A stretch of DNA of 62,716 nucleotides, from assembly GCF_016741935.1 (NCBI RefSeq), contig NZ_JAERRG010000042.1, positions 1 through 62,716 of the forward strand, written 5' to 3'. The stretch comes from Streptomyces endocoffeicus. Lineage in GTDB: Bacteria; Actinomycetota; Actinomycetes; Streptomycetales; Streptomycetaceae. Made by a program: the position numbers and the translations under genes. Each line of letters starts with the position of its first letter. Position 1 is the stretch's first letter. Below, in pieces: positions 33,918 to 41,870 of this stretch. The notes under the pieces are model-generated. The model was given only the letters and a program-made list of their open reading frames with translations, did not search any database and was not told the origin of the DNA.

Positions 33918-35272
33918 GCGGTGGCCTTCGCGGTCGCGGGGTGTTCATGGTGTTCGGGGTGGTCCGGGCCGAGACGGCGGCGCAGCGGCGGTCCCGCGAG
34001 ATAGGAACCGGTCGCCGTGCAGGCCGCGATGAGGATCAGGAGCAGTGCCACGCCCCAGGAGGCGCCGTCGGCGAGACCGGTCAGCCAGGCGGCGACCAGG
34101 GGCACCAGACCGCCGAGCACACCGGCGAGGTTGTAGGCCATGGCCACCGCGCTGTAGCGCACGGTGTCGGGAAACATCCCGGTGACCACGGCGCCGATCG
34201 CCGCGTACGGGATCGAGATGACGGCGACGCCCAGGGAGACACCGAGTATCACCAGCCCGGTGTGCCGGGTGTCGATGAGCCAGAAGGTGGGGAAGGCCAC
34301 CAGCACGGAGGCGATACCGCCGATGGTGCACACCTTCCAGGCGCCCATCCGGTCGGCGAGCCGCCCGGCGACCACGATGACGGCGATCTCGGCGACGGCC
34401 GCCAGCAGAGTGGCGTTGATCATCGTGGACTTGCCGATGGAGAGCCGCTCGGTGCCGTAGGAGATCACATACGTGGTCAGCAGGAAGAAGCCGCCGATGC
34501 CCAGGAAGGCCGCGGCCACCCCGATGAGCATCCGCCCCCAGGCCCGGCGGAACGCCTCGACCAGCGGGGCGGACGTGGGCCCTTCGCGCTCGGCGTCGGC
34601 CCGCATGGCGCGGAAGACCGGGGACTCCTCGATGCGCAGCCGCAGATAGAGGGCGAAGGCGAGCAGCGCGAAGGCGGCGAGGAAGGGGATCCGCCACCCC
34701 CAGGCGTAGAAGGCGTCGTCGGGCAGCGTCCCGACGAGGGCGAAGGCGCCACTGGAGAGCAACGTCCCGACGGGCGAGCCGAGTTGGGGAATGGAGGAGT
34801 AGCTGCCGTGCTTCTCCTTCGGGGTGTGCTCCAGGGTGAGCAGCATGGCGCCGCTCCATTCGCCGCCGACCGAGATGCCCTGCAGAAAGCGGAGCGCGGC
34901 GAGCAGCGCGGGTGCCCAGATGCCGATCGCGCCGTAGTCCGGGAGCAGTCCGATGCAGCCGGTGGAGGCGCCCATCAGGACGACGGTGATGATGAGCGCC
35001 GCCTTGCGTCCGTAGCGGTCGCCGATGTGTCCGAAGATCGCGGCGCCGATGGGCCGGGCCACGAAGCCCACGGCGAAGGTGACGAAGGAGGCGATGGTCG
35101 CGGTGGCCGGGTCGAGGGAGGGGAAGAAGAGCTTGTTGAAGACGAGCGCGGCGGCGGTGCCGTAGAGGAAGTAGTCGTACCACTCCAGGGCGGTGCCGAT
35201 GAACGCGGCGGTCAGCAGGCGTTTGATGTCTCCCGCGCCGGGGCGCGGGGGCACGGTCGTGGCGGTGCTCAC
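33914..35272 (-). CDS. MHS-family MFS metabolite:H+ symporter
   Basis: A 452-residue transporter with 12 hydrophobic segments. Family signatures of the metabolite:proton symporters (KgtP/ProP/ShiA group) are clear: GTALEWYDYFLYGTAAALVF in helix 1, FGHIGDRYGRKAAL (motif A), GISVGGEWSGAMLLTLEH in helix 4-5 and AWGWRIPFLAAF in helix 6. Substrates in this family are organic acids, betaines and zwitterions. GTG 35272 has TGGAGA upstream. It is 125 bp after ureC and overlaps the next gene; it probably imports the operon's substrate. A longer reading to 35803 overlaps ureC in another frame and is rejected. Confidence 0.92.
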   Translation of the reverse strand: MSTATTVPPRPGAGDIKRLLTAAFIGTALEWYDYFLYGTAAALVFNKLFFPSLDPATATIASFVTFAVGFVARPIGAAIFGHIGDRYGRKAALIITVVLMGASTGCIGLLPDYGAIGIWAPALLAALRFLQGISVGGEWSGAMLLTLEHTPKEKHGSYSSIPQLGSPVGTLLSSGAFALVGTLPDDAFYAWGWRIPFLAAFALLAFALYLRLRIEESPVFRAMRADAEREGPTSAPLVEAFRRAWGRMLIGVAAAFLGIGGFFLLTTYVISYGTERLSIGKSTMINATLLAAVAEIAVIVVAGRLADRMGAWKVCTIGGIASVLVAFPTFWLIDTRHTGLVILGVSLGVAVISIPYAAIGAVVTGMFPDTVRYSAVAMAYNLAGVLGGLVPLVAAWLTGLADGASWGVALLLILIAACTATGSYLAGPPLRRRLGPDHPEHHEHPATAKATA

Positions 35273-35397
35273 AGGGTCTCCAGGGGGACGGTGCCGGCCG
35301 GTGGCGGCAGCGAGGAGGGAGGGAAACGGCCGTGCGCTCGGGTCGACGGGGTTGCCGGTGACCTCGGTGCGAGCGGTGCGGTACGGATGGCCTCGGG

Positions 35398-37083
35398 TCA
35401 GGCCAGATGGTGGAGCTGGGCGAGCGGCAGAGCGGTGGCGGGTTCGGTGGTGGTCGGCAGGCCGTCGACGAGGACGGGGGCGGGTTCGCGGGGCACCTCG
35501 ACACGCGGGGTGGCGGTGTTGTGCAGCATGTCGGCGCGGCTGAGCCCGCGGGCGCCGCGCACCGCCGCGTAGCGCAGTCCGCCGGGGAGGGCGGCGCGGG
35601 CCCGGGTGTCGTCGAGCGCGGCCTGGGCCACGAAGACCCGGGAGAGCCGGGACGGCGCGTCGCCGAGGCCGCCGAAGTACGGACCGTAGGTACGGGGCTG
35701 GGTGAGCCGGGTGGAACCGGAGCCGGAGCCGCTGTTGCCCCAGGCCACGAAGCCGCCCTTGAGGACGAGTTCGGGCTTGGTGCCGAACCACGCCGGATGC
35801 CACAGCACCAGATCGGCGAGGCGTCCGGGTTGCAGGGTGCCCACCTCGTGGGCGAGGCCGTGGGCGATCGCGGGGTTGAGGGTGATCTTGGCGAGATAGC
35901 GCAGCACCCGCTCGTTCGCGGGTACCTCCGCTCCGCCCTCGCCCGCCCGCAGCGCCTGGACATGGGCGAGTTGCCAGGTGCGGCGTACGGTTTCGGCGAT
36001 CCGGCCCATGCCCATCGAGTCGGAGTTGACGATGCTGATGGCGCCGAGGTCGTGCAGCGCGTTCTCGGCCGCGATGGCATGGCCGCGGATGCGGCCCCGG
36101 GAGATCTCGACGTCGCTGTGCACATGGTGGTTCTGCCGGTGCACGGTCATCGTCATCGGGAACAGCTCACCGACGGTGTTCGCCGTGTACGGGATGGTGG
36201 GGGTGGTCGAGGACGGCAGGATGTGCGGCTCGGAGAGGATCTCCAGCAGATCGGGGTGTCCGCCGCCGCCCTCCACGTGGTACGCGTGCACGGTGCGGCC
36301 GCGGGTGGCGCCGATGGTGTCGCGCAGATAGCCCGATTCGTTCATCGAGTCGGTGTGCAGCGCCACGGGCAGATCGGCGTGTTCCGCCGTGGCCAGACAG
36401 GTGTCGATGATGCGCGGAGTGGCCCCGAAGTCCTCATGGATCTTGAAGCCACCGGCCCCGGCGAGCACCGACTCGTCCAGCAGGGCGCGGGAGCTGGAGG
36501 AACCACGGCCGAGGAAGGCCACATTGAGCGGGGTGCCGCGCCATGCGCTCATCAGGGTGTGCAGATTGTGGGCCGGGTTGCAGCCGATGTCCCACACCCC
36601 GCCGAGCCCCATGCCCACGACCGTGGTGACACCGGAGGCGAGCGCGGCGGGGGCCACCTGGGGCGAGGACAGATGCACATGGCTGTCGACGATGCCCGGG
36701 GTGGCGATCAGCCCCTCTCCCGTGACCACCGCGGTGTGCGAGTCGATGGCGAAGTCCACCGGCATCAGATCCGGGTTGCCCACTCCCCCGACCGCGACGA
36801 TCCGGCCGTCCTTGACGCCGATGTCGGTCTTGCGGATGCCCAGCACGGGATCCATCAGCAGCACACTGGAGACCACCAGGTCCAGGGCCGAGGCCCGGTC
36901 GGAGCGCGGGGAGGCCAGCAGCCCGTCACGGACGGTCTTGCCGCAGCCACCGAGCAGTTCATCGCCGGGGGTGCCGTCGTCGGTCTCCACCTCGATCCAC
37001 AGACAGGTGTCGCCGAGGCGGACGCGGTCACCGGTAGTGGGGCCGTAGAGGGTGTTGTACGTACGGCGGTCGATCCGCGTCAT
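35398..37083 (-). CDS. ureC: Divergent urease alpha subunit
   Basis: A 561-residue nickel amidohydrolase matching urease alpha over its length. Nickel-site residues are kept: His135 and His137 (DSHVHLSSPQ), the carbamylated Lys214 (GGFKIHEDFG), His243 (ALHTDSMNES), His276 (EGGGGHPD) and Asp355 (NSDSMGMG). The mobile flap differs: where ureases have Cys-His-His, this protein reads Val314-His315-Arg316 (TMTVHRQNHH). The GAGGGHAPD loop is shortened and WG of HEDWG is FG. Urea hydrolysis is likely but not certain; a ureido or guanidino compound is an alternative. Coupled to the fused gamma/beta gene by ATGA. No ureDEFG in the window. Confidence 0.9.
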   Translation of the reverse strand: MTRIDRRTYNTLYGPTTGDRVRLGDTCLWIEVETDDGTPGDELLGGCGKTVRDGLLASPRSDRASALDLVVSSVLLMDPVLGIRKTDIGVKDGRIVAVGGVGNPDLMPVDFAIDSHTAVVTGEGLIATPGIVDSHVHLSSPQVAPAALASGVTTVVGMGLGGVWDIGCNPAHNLHTLMSAWRGTPLNVAFLGRGSSSSRALLDESVLAGAGGFKIHEDFGATPRIIDTCLATAEHADLPVALHTDSMNESGYLRDTIGATRGRTVHAYHVEGGGGHPDLLEILSEPHILPSSTTPTIPYTANTVGELFPMTMTVHRQNHHVHSDVEISRGRIRGHAIAAENALHDLGAISIVNSDSMGMGRIAETVRRTWQLAHVQALRAGEGGAEVPANERVLRYLAKITLNPAIAHGLAHEVGTLQPGRLADLVLWHPAWFGTKPELVLKGGFVAWGNSGSGSGSTRLTQPRTYGPYFGGLGDAPSRLSRVFVAQAALDDTRARAALPGGLRYAAVRGARGLSRADMLHNTATPRVEVPREPAPVLVDGLPTTTEPATALPLAQLHHLA

Positions 37084-37748
37084 GCCGTCTCCTGCCGCTC
37101 TGCCCGGTCTTCTTCTCGGTCGCCGTCGCCGTCGCCGTCGCCGTCCGCCCGGTGATGGCGGGCGACCACTACGGCGACTTCGCGTGCCGTACCCGGCTCG
37201 AAGGCGAGCGCGGTCCCCGCGGCGATGTCCAGCCGCATCCCGGCGGCGGCCTCGCGGTCCAGCTCCAGGGCGGGGTTGGCCTCGCTCAGCGGATAGTGCG
37301 AGGAGAGGAAGACGGTCCGGTCGCCGGTGTTGCGGATCGTGAGCCGGGCCCGGCGCCGTCCGGCGTTGATCGCCACCGGCTCGTGGGCCGGACGTACCGC
37401 GCCCGGGCCCGGATCTTCGCCACCACCGCCGCTGATCGGGGTCTCGATCGGGGTCTCGATCGCGACCAGTGACGTCCCGCTCGGGAACATCGCCTCCACC
37501 TGGACCGTGCTGATCAGGGCGGGGACCCCGTCCGCCACGTCGTCCGCGGTCAGGACCGAGCGGCCGGCCGCGATCGCCTCGTCCAGGGTGGCACCGTCCC
37601 AGGCCGCCTCCAGCACCTCGTCACAGATGAGCGCGATGGCTTCGGGAGCGTTCAGCCGCCGCCCGCGCGCACGGCGGCGGCGGGCCAGTTCGGCGACGGT
37701 GAAGAGCTGCACTCGCTCCAGCTCGCGAGGGGTCAGATGCACTGCCAC
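37080..37748 (-). CDS. ureAB: Fused urease gamma-beta subunit
   Basis: A 222-residue fusion of the two small urease subunits. Residues ~1-103 are gamma (HLTPRELERVQLFTVAELAR, LNAPEAIALICDEVLEAA, QVEAMFPSGTSLVAIETPI). After a Gly/Pro linker, residues ~118-200 are beta (INAGRRRARLTIRNTGDRTV, SSHYPLSEANPALELDREAA, LAFEPGTAREVAVV). Such fusions occur in Helicobacter and in some actinomycetes. The usual start of beta (PGE) and its C-terminal FGF segment are missing or altered; the tail is a low-complexity GDGDGDGD run from a GTCGCC triplet-pair repeat. First gene of the operon, divergent from the PucR-like regulator. Confidence 0.9.
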   Translation of the reverse strand: MAVHLTPRELERVQLFTVAELARRRRARGRRLNAPEAIALICDEVLEAAWDGATLDEAIAAGRSVLTADDVADGVPALISTVQVEAMFPSGTSLVAIETPIETPISGGGGEDPGPGAVRPAHEPVAINAGRRRARLTIRNTGDRTVFLSSHYPLSEANPALELDREAAAGMRLDIAAGTALAFEPGTAREVAVVVARHHRADGDGDGDGDREEDRAERQETA

Positions 37749-37866
37749 AAACCTCCTGGATGGTGATGTCCGGAACGTGTTCTTCGCGGGGTGACACCAG
37801 AATCACGGGGAAAGAGATTCCGGCCAAGGTTGAAATGCATCCGATCCACCGACCAATATCGTGCAC

Positions 37867-39072
37867 ATGCACAACGCGGCCGAAGCCTTCCCTCCGCCCG
37901 ATCCACGCATCGCCGAGCTCGCCCGGGCATGTCTGGAGGACCTCGACGGACTGATCGAGCTGTGGATCGACGTGGTGAGCCCGGTGCGCAGGGCATACGC
38001 CGACCGCGTACCGGACGCGGACTTCCGGGACTCCGCGCGCGACGCCCTGGAGATGCTGCTGCGCACCGTGGCCGAGCTGCCCGTGACCGGGCACATCGCC
38101 GAGGTGTCGGAACGGGTGGGCACACGACGCGCGCGGCAGGGTGTGCCGCTGGACGCCCTGCTGGACGCGGCGCGGCTGGACTTCCGGGTGGTGTGGACCG
38201 CGCTGGTCCGGCGCGCCGAGGAGCGCAACATGACACATCTGGTGGCCTCCGCGTACTACGTCTGGGAGGCGGTCGAGCGTCATGTCACCGGCATCATGAC
38301 CGCGTACCAGCGCACTGTGCTGGAGATGGGGCGGCGGGCCGACGACGAGCGCCAGATGTGGTTCGCCCGCCTGATGGACTGCGACGGCCGCAACCCGACC
38401 GTGGTGGGTGACGCCGCGCTGGCCCTCGGCTTCCAGGTCAACGGGGAATACCTGTGCGCGGCTGCCGCGGCCCAGCACGGCGCCGCCCTCCGCCGGGCCG
38501 CCACGGAGCTGCGCACCGCGGGGGTCCCGGTCCAGCAGCAGGCCCTCGACTCGGCGGTGGTCCTCACCGCCCGGCTCGGGCCGCGCACCACCGCCCGCAC
38601 CGTCCTGGAACATCTCGGGGAGACGCCCTGCGGGGTGTCATCGGCCGCCGACCGCCTGGCCGACGTACCGCGTGCCGTCCGGCTGGCCATCACCACGGCA
38701 CGCAGCCTGCCCGTGGACGCCCGCGGGCCGCGGTGGCTGCGGGACAGCTGGCTGGACGTCCTCGTGCACCACACCTCGGATCTCGCGGACGACCTCGTCG
38801 ACGATGTGCTCGGCGGACTCGACCGGCCTGACGTCACCGGCGCGGAGAAGGACCGGCTGCTGCGCACGGTGCATGTCCATCTCACCGGGAACGGTGCGAT
38901 AGCCGATACGGCCGCGGCTGTGTACTGCCACCGCAACACCGTGCAACACCGCTTCAACCGCTTCTGCGAACTCACCGGCCACGACGTACGCCGTCCCGAG
39001 GACGCGGCCCTCATCGCCCTGGCCCTGCGAGCCAGGGCACGCGGGCCGGTCAGGGGAGCCGTATCAGCTTGA
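37867..39072 (+). CDS. PucR/CdaR-type transcriptional regulator
   Basis: A ~401-residue regulator with the C-terminal helix-turn-helix of the PucR/CdaR family: VHLTGNGAIADTAAAVYCHR, NTVQHRFNRFCELTG, then RPEDAALIALALR. The N-terminal ~150 residues form a helical sensory domain (RsbRD-like pattern with ARQGVPLDALLDAARL), and the middle is a GGDEF-like relic typical of the family. PucR members control purine, allantoin and related nitrogen catabolism. ATG 37867 is used; GTG 37861 two codons earlier is possible and neither has a clear RBS. It is divergent from the urease-like operon across 118 bp and is its probable regulator. Confidence 0.85.
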   Translation: MHNAAEAFPPPDPRIAELARACLEDLDGLIELWIDVVSPVRRAYADRVPDADFRDSARDALEMLLRTVAELPVTGHIAEVSERVGTRRARQGVPLDALLDAARLDFRVVWTALVRRAEERNMTHLVASAYYVWEAVERHVTGIMTAYQRTVLEMGRRADDERQMWFARLMDCDGRNPTVVGDAALALGFQVNGEYLCAAAAAQHGAALRRAATELRTAGVPVQQQALDSAVVLTARLGPRTTARTVLEHLGETPCGVSSAADRLADVPRAVRLAITTARSLPVDARGPRWLRDSWLDVLVHHTSDLADDLVDDVLGGLDRPDVTGAEKDRLLRTVHVHLTGNGAIADTAAAVYCHRNTVQHRFNRFCELTGHDVRRPEDAALIALALRARARGPVRGAVSA

Positions 39073-39101
39073 GCTCCTCGCAACACCGATATGAATCATC
39101 C

Positions 39102-39893
39102 TCAGGTGCGGGTGGCGGTGACGGCCAGGGTCGCGTACCGCATGGAGAAACTGCCGCCGTGGGTGTCGATCGCGTCCCCCATGGCGGCCAGGAGTTCGTC
39201 GCGTCTGTCGGAGGAGAGCCGGGTGTAGGCGCTCAGCGTGGGAAGGACGTCGAGCCATTCGTCGCGGGTGTAGGTGCGCTCCCAGTCGAAGCGCAGGAAG
39301 TCCGGTTCGGCGAAGCCACCCGCTTCCCGGATGGTGTCGCCGGCTTTGGTCACGCTCCTGGTACAGGACTCGAAGGTCGAGGTGGAATTCTTGAGGAGCG
39401 TCGCGTTTTCGGGGAACATGCGCCGGTTGATCTCGAGGAACGCCTGGGCGAGTTCCCTTGGGGTTTCGCTGGCGTTCCAGAAGATGGTGAGTCGGCCACC
39501 GGGGCGCAGAGCGGTCGCTGCCTTGGCCGCGCCGGCCAGCGGGTCAATCCAGTGCCAGGTCCGGCCCGCCACGACGGCGTCGAACAAGCGGCCGGCGGGG
39601 TCCCAGGCCTCGAAGGTGGACACCTCGACGTCGAGCCCGCGCGAGCGGGCGTATGCGGCCGAGCGCTCGTCGGGTTCGACGCCGAGGACCTGACAGCCCG
39701 TCTCCTGCAAAAGGCGGGCGACGACGCCGGTACCGCAGCCGACGTCGACCGCGGTGGCCGGAGCGGAGCTGGTGATGGCCTCGATCAGGGCCGGGGGAAA
39801 GCTCGTGCGGGCGCGGTCATAGCGCTCGGCGTCGGCGCCGTAGGACTCGGCCATCTCTCGGCGCTGGTGGAACATGCCGCTCGAAGTGGACAT
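39102..39893 (-). CDS. Class I SAM-dependent methyltransferase
   Basis: A 263-residue methyltransferase of the Methyltransf_11/25 type. Seen: YGADAERYDRARTSFPPALI, motif I AVDVGCGTGVVARLL, the acidic end of strand 2 (VLGVEPDERSAAYARSRG), WHWIDPLAG after strand 4 and LRPGGRLTIFWN. The pattern RTWHWIDP is common in small-molecule methyltransferases. Substrate unknown. ATG 39893 is used, with GTG 39899 and ATG 39875 as alternatives since no RBS is clear. It lies between the urease-like locus and the hydrolase; a tailoring role for the polyketide cluster is possible but unproven. Confidence 0.85.
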   Translation of the reverse strand: MSTSSGMFHQRREMAESYGADAERYDRARTSFPPALIEAITSSAPATAVDVGCGTGVVARLLQETGCQVLGVEPDERSAAYARSRGLDVEVSTFEAWDPAGRLFDAVVAGRTWHWIDPLAGAAKAATALRPGGRLTIFWNASETPRELAQAFLEINRRMFPENATLLKNSTSTFESCTRSVTKAGDTIREAGGFAEPDFLRFDWERTYTRDEWLDVLPTLSAYTRLSSDRRDELLAAMGDAIDTHGGSFSMRYATLAVTATRT

Positions 39894-39924
39894 GCGCACA
39901 CGCTAAGGGCCGCATGCGCACCGG

Positions 39925-40863
39925 TCAACGGCGACGATCTCGCTCTGCCCGTCGGTACGGTCGGCCGACGCCGGAGGACGGTAGGGAATGCGCCCAATCG
40001 GAGAGCAGGGTGCGGATGGTGGCGATAAGCGCGAGGGGCTGGTCGAGCATGATGTGATGTCTCGCGCCGGGGACCTCGACGACTGAGGCGACCCGGCCGA
40101 GCTGGTCATACATGGCGTCGCGGCGTTCCGCCGAGACCATGCCATGCTCGGCGTGCACCAGCGCCACCCGGCAGTCCAGTCGGACCAACGGGTTTTCGAC
40201 CCGCTCCCGCGCGAATATCGCGGGGTCCCATTTCCATGTCCAACCACCGGGCACCTCGCGGATGGACGTGGCGGCGACATGATCGGCGACGTAGCCGAGC
40301 ACCGGTTGGCTGGGCATGGGACTGAACTGGCTGATGATCGCCTCACGCGAGGGATAGAGGCGTGTCGCCGCCCCGAAGGCGCGCCGTTCCCGGGTCGCGC
40401 GTTTATCCGCCACTGGGCCGATCATGGGAGAATCGATCAGGACGGCCCCCTCGATGGGGTACCCGGACAGCGCGGCCAGCCGGAGCGTCACCGCGCCTCC
40501 CAGGCTGTGCCCGATCACCACCGGCGGCACGTCGAGCCCCGCGTCCGCGATGACGGCGAGCACTTCACGCATCCAGATCTCGAGGCCGTACGCGTCGCGC
40601 CTACCGCTGTCGCCGTGCCCGGACAGGTCCAGCGCGACCACCCGCCGGCCGCTGACCAGCAGCGGGCCGACATGATCCCACCAGCGAGAATGTGCGGCGG
40701 CCCCGTGCACGAGTACGATGCCCCGCCCGGTCGGCTCACCCCAGGCCCGGTAGGCGATCGGGGTGCCCTCCACCGTGATCTCGCGTTCGGTGACCGGCGT
40801 GGCCAGCGCGGCGGTGTACCACGCGGGTGGCGCGGCGGAATCCAGATCAGCCGATGTGGTCAT
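39925..40863 (-). CDS. Alpha/beta hydrolase
   Basis: A 312-residue alpha/beta-hydrolase-fold protein. Seen: oxyanion-side motif LVHGAAAHSRWWDHVGPLL, LDLSGHGDSGRRDAYGLEIW, nucleophile elbow VIGHSLGGAV with Ser120, an acidic residue in VALVHAEHGMVSAE, and the catalytic His in VPGARHHIMLD. This arrangement is typical of esterases, lactonases and epoxide-hydrolase-like enzymes; substrate unknown. No signal peptide. It is 31 bp upstream of the methyltransferase in the same direction, so the two are probably co-transcribed. They could be pathway genes at the edge of the polyketide cluster. Confidence 0.88.
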   Translation of the reverse strand: MTTSADLDSAAPPAWYTAALATPVTEREITVEGTPIAYRAWGEPTGRGIVLVHGAAAHSRWWDHVGPLLVSGRRVVALDLSGHGDSGRRDAYGLEIWMREVLAVIADAGLDVPPVVIGHSLGGAVTLRLAALSGYPIEGAVLIDSPMIGPVADKRATRERRAFGAATRLYPSREAIISQFSPMPSQPVLGYVADHVAATSIREVPGGWTWKWDPAIFARERVENPLVRLDCRVALVHAEHGMVSAERRDAMYDQLGRVASVVEVPGARHHIMLDQPLALIATIRTLLSDWAHSLPSSGVGRPYRRAERDRRR

Positions 40864-40960
40864 ACGGGAGAGTCAACCAGAGGTTGGCGACCACTCGAGC
40901 AGGATCCTCGCCTCAACTCATATCGTCGCCTATTCTTTCCAAGATCCCTGCCCCATCCTC

Positions 40961-41016
40961 CACCATCGAGCCACTGAGCCGGCGGGCACCATCGAGCCAC
41001 TGAGTCAGCAGGCACC
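40961..41016 (+). repeat. 26-bp direct repeat upstream of SDR gene
   Basis: CACCATCGAGCCACTGAG occurs at 40961-40978 and 40987-41004, a 26-bp period, with a third truncated start (CACCA) at 41013. The array ends about 40 bp before the SDR start. Confidence 0.85.
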
Positions 41017-41056
41017 AACACCAAGGCCAGGGACGCCAGGAGAGAGGCGGAACACC

Positions 41057-41833
41057 ATGACCGATGAGTTCGGGATCGCAGGGAAGACGCTGCTCGTCAC
41101 CGGCTCCGGCCGTAATCTCGGCAAGGCGATCGTCCTCGAGTTCGCTGCCCGCGGCGCGAACGTCGTCATCAACTCGAGGTCGAACGCGGACGAGGCCAAC
41201 CAGGTCAAGGAGGAGGCGGAAGCCCTCGGCGCGAAGGCCATCGTCGTGCTCGGCGACGCGGCCGAGAAGTCGACGGTGCTGGAATTAAAGGCCCAGGCGG
41301 AACAGGCGTTCGGGCACGTCGACATCTACGTGAGCAACGCCGCCCGGCGGCTGCACAAGGACTTCTGGGAGACGACGGACGAGGACTGGCACCACCACCT
41401 CAACCAGCAACTGACCGCGTCGTGGCACCTCGCCAAAGCGTTCGCGCCGGGGATGCGCGAGCGCGGCTGGGGCCGGATCGTGCACATGAACGGGCCGGAC
41501 GGCTGGATCGGCGGCCCGACCCGGATCCCCCACTCCACCGCCAAGGGCGGATTGCGGACCCTTACCCGCTCCCTGTCCCGCAGCCTCGGGCCGTTCGGGA
41601 TCACGGTGAACGACATCAACCCGGGATTCGCCGACACCGTCCGCGACTTGGAGACCCATCCGGGGATGACTCCCGGGCGGTCGGAGCGGTTCGCCCGGGA
41701 GACCATCGCGATCAAGCGGCAGCCCAAGCCCGCGGAGATCGCCTGGGCGTGCGCGTTCCTCGCGGCCGAGCGGTCCGCGGCCATCACTGGCGCCGCCATT
41801 CACGTCGACGGCGGCCAGTTCATGATCGGCTGA
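41057..41833 (+). CDS. SDR-family protein with altered catalytic Tyr
   Basis: A 258-residue short-chain dehydrogenase-like protein. Cofactor motif TGSGRNLGKAI (residues ~16-26), NSRSNADEA after strand 2, and YVSNAARR in place of NNAG are present, as is the C-terminal AAIHVDGGQFMIG. The catalytic YxxxK reads HSTAK, with His where Tyr is expected and the Lys retained; the catalytic Ser region reads HMNGPDG. Reductase activity is therefore doubtful or unusual. GGAGAGAGG precedes ATG 41057. Codon 41285-41287 is TTA, so expression should need bldA. Convergent with the condensation-domain gene at the edge of the polyketide cluster. Confidence 0.85.
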   Translation: MTDEFGIAGKTLLVTGSGRNLGKAIVLEFAARGANVVINSRSNADEANQVKEEAEALGAKAIVVLGDAAEKSTVLELKAQAEQAFGHVDIYVSNAARRLHKDFWETTDEDWHHHLNQQLTASWHLAKAFAPGMRERGWGRIVHMNGPDGWIGGPTRIPHSTAKGGLRTLTRSLSRSLGPFGITVNDINPGFADTVRDLETHPGMTPGRSERFARETIAIKRQPKPAEIAWACAFLAAERSAAITGAAIHVDGGQFMIG

Positions 41834-41870
41834 GTGCCCGCGAGGACCCGTGAAGGGACCCGCGAAGGGC

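Noticed and set aside
41834..41870. Possible terminator between the convergent SDR and condensation genes
   Set aside because: The segment holds a direct repeat of CCCGYGAAGGG rather than a convincing inverted repeat.
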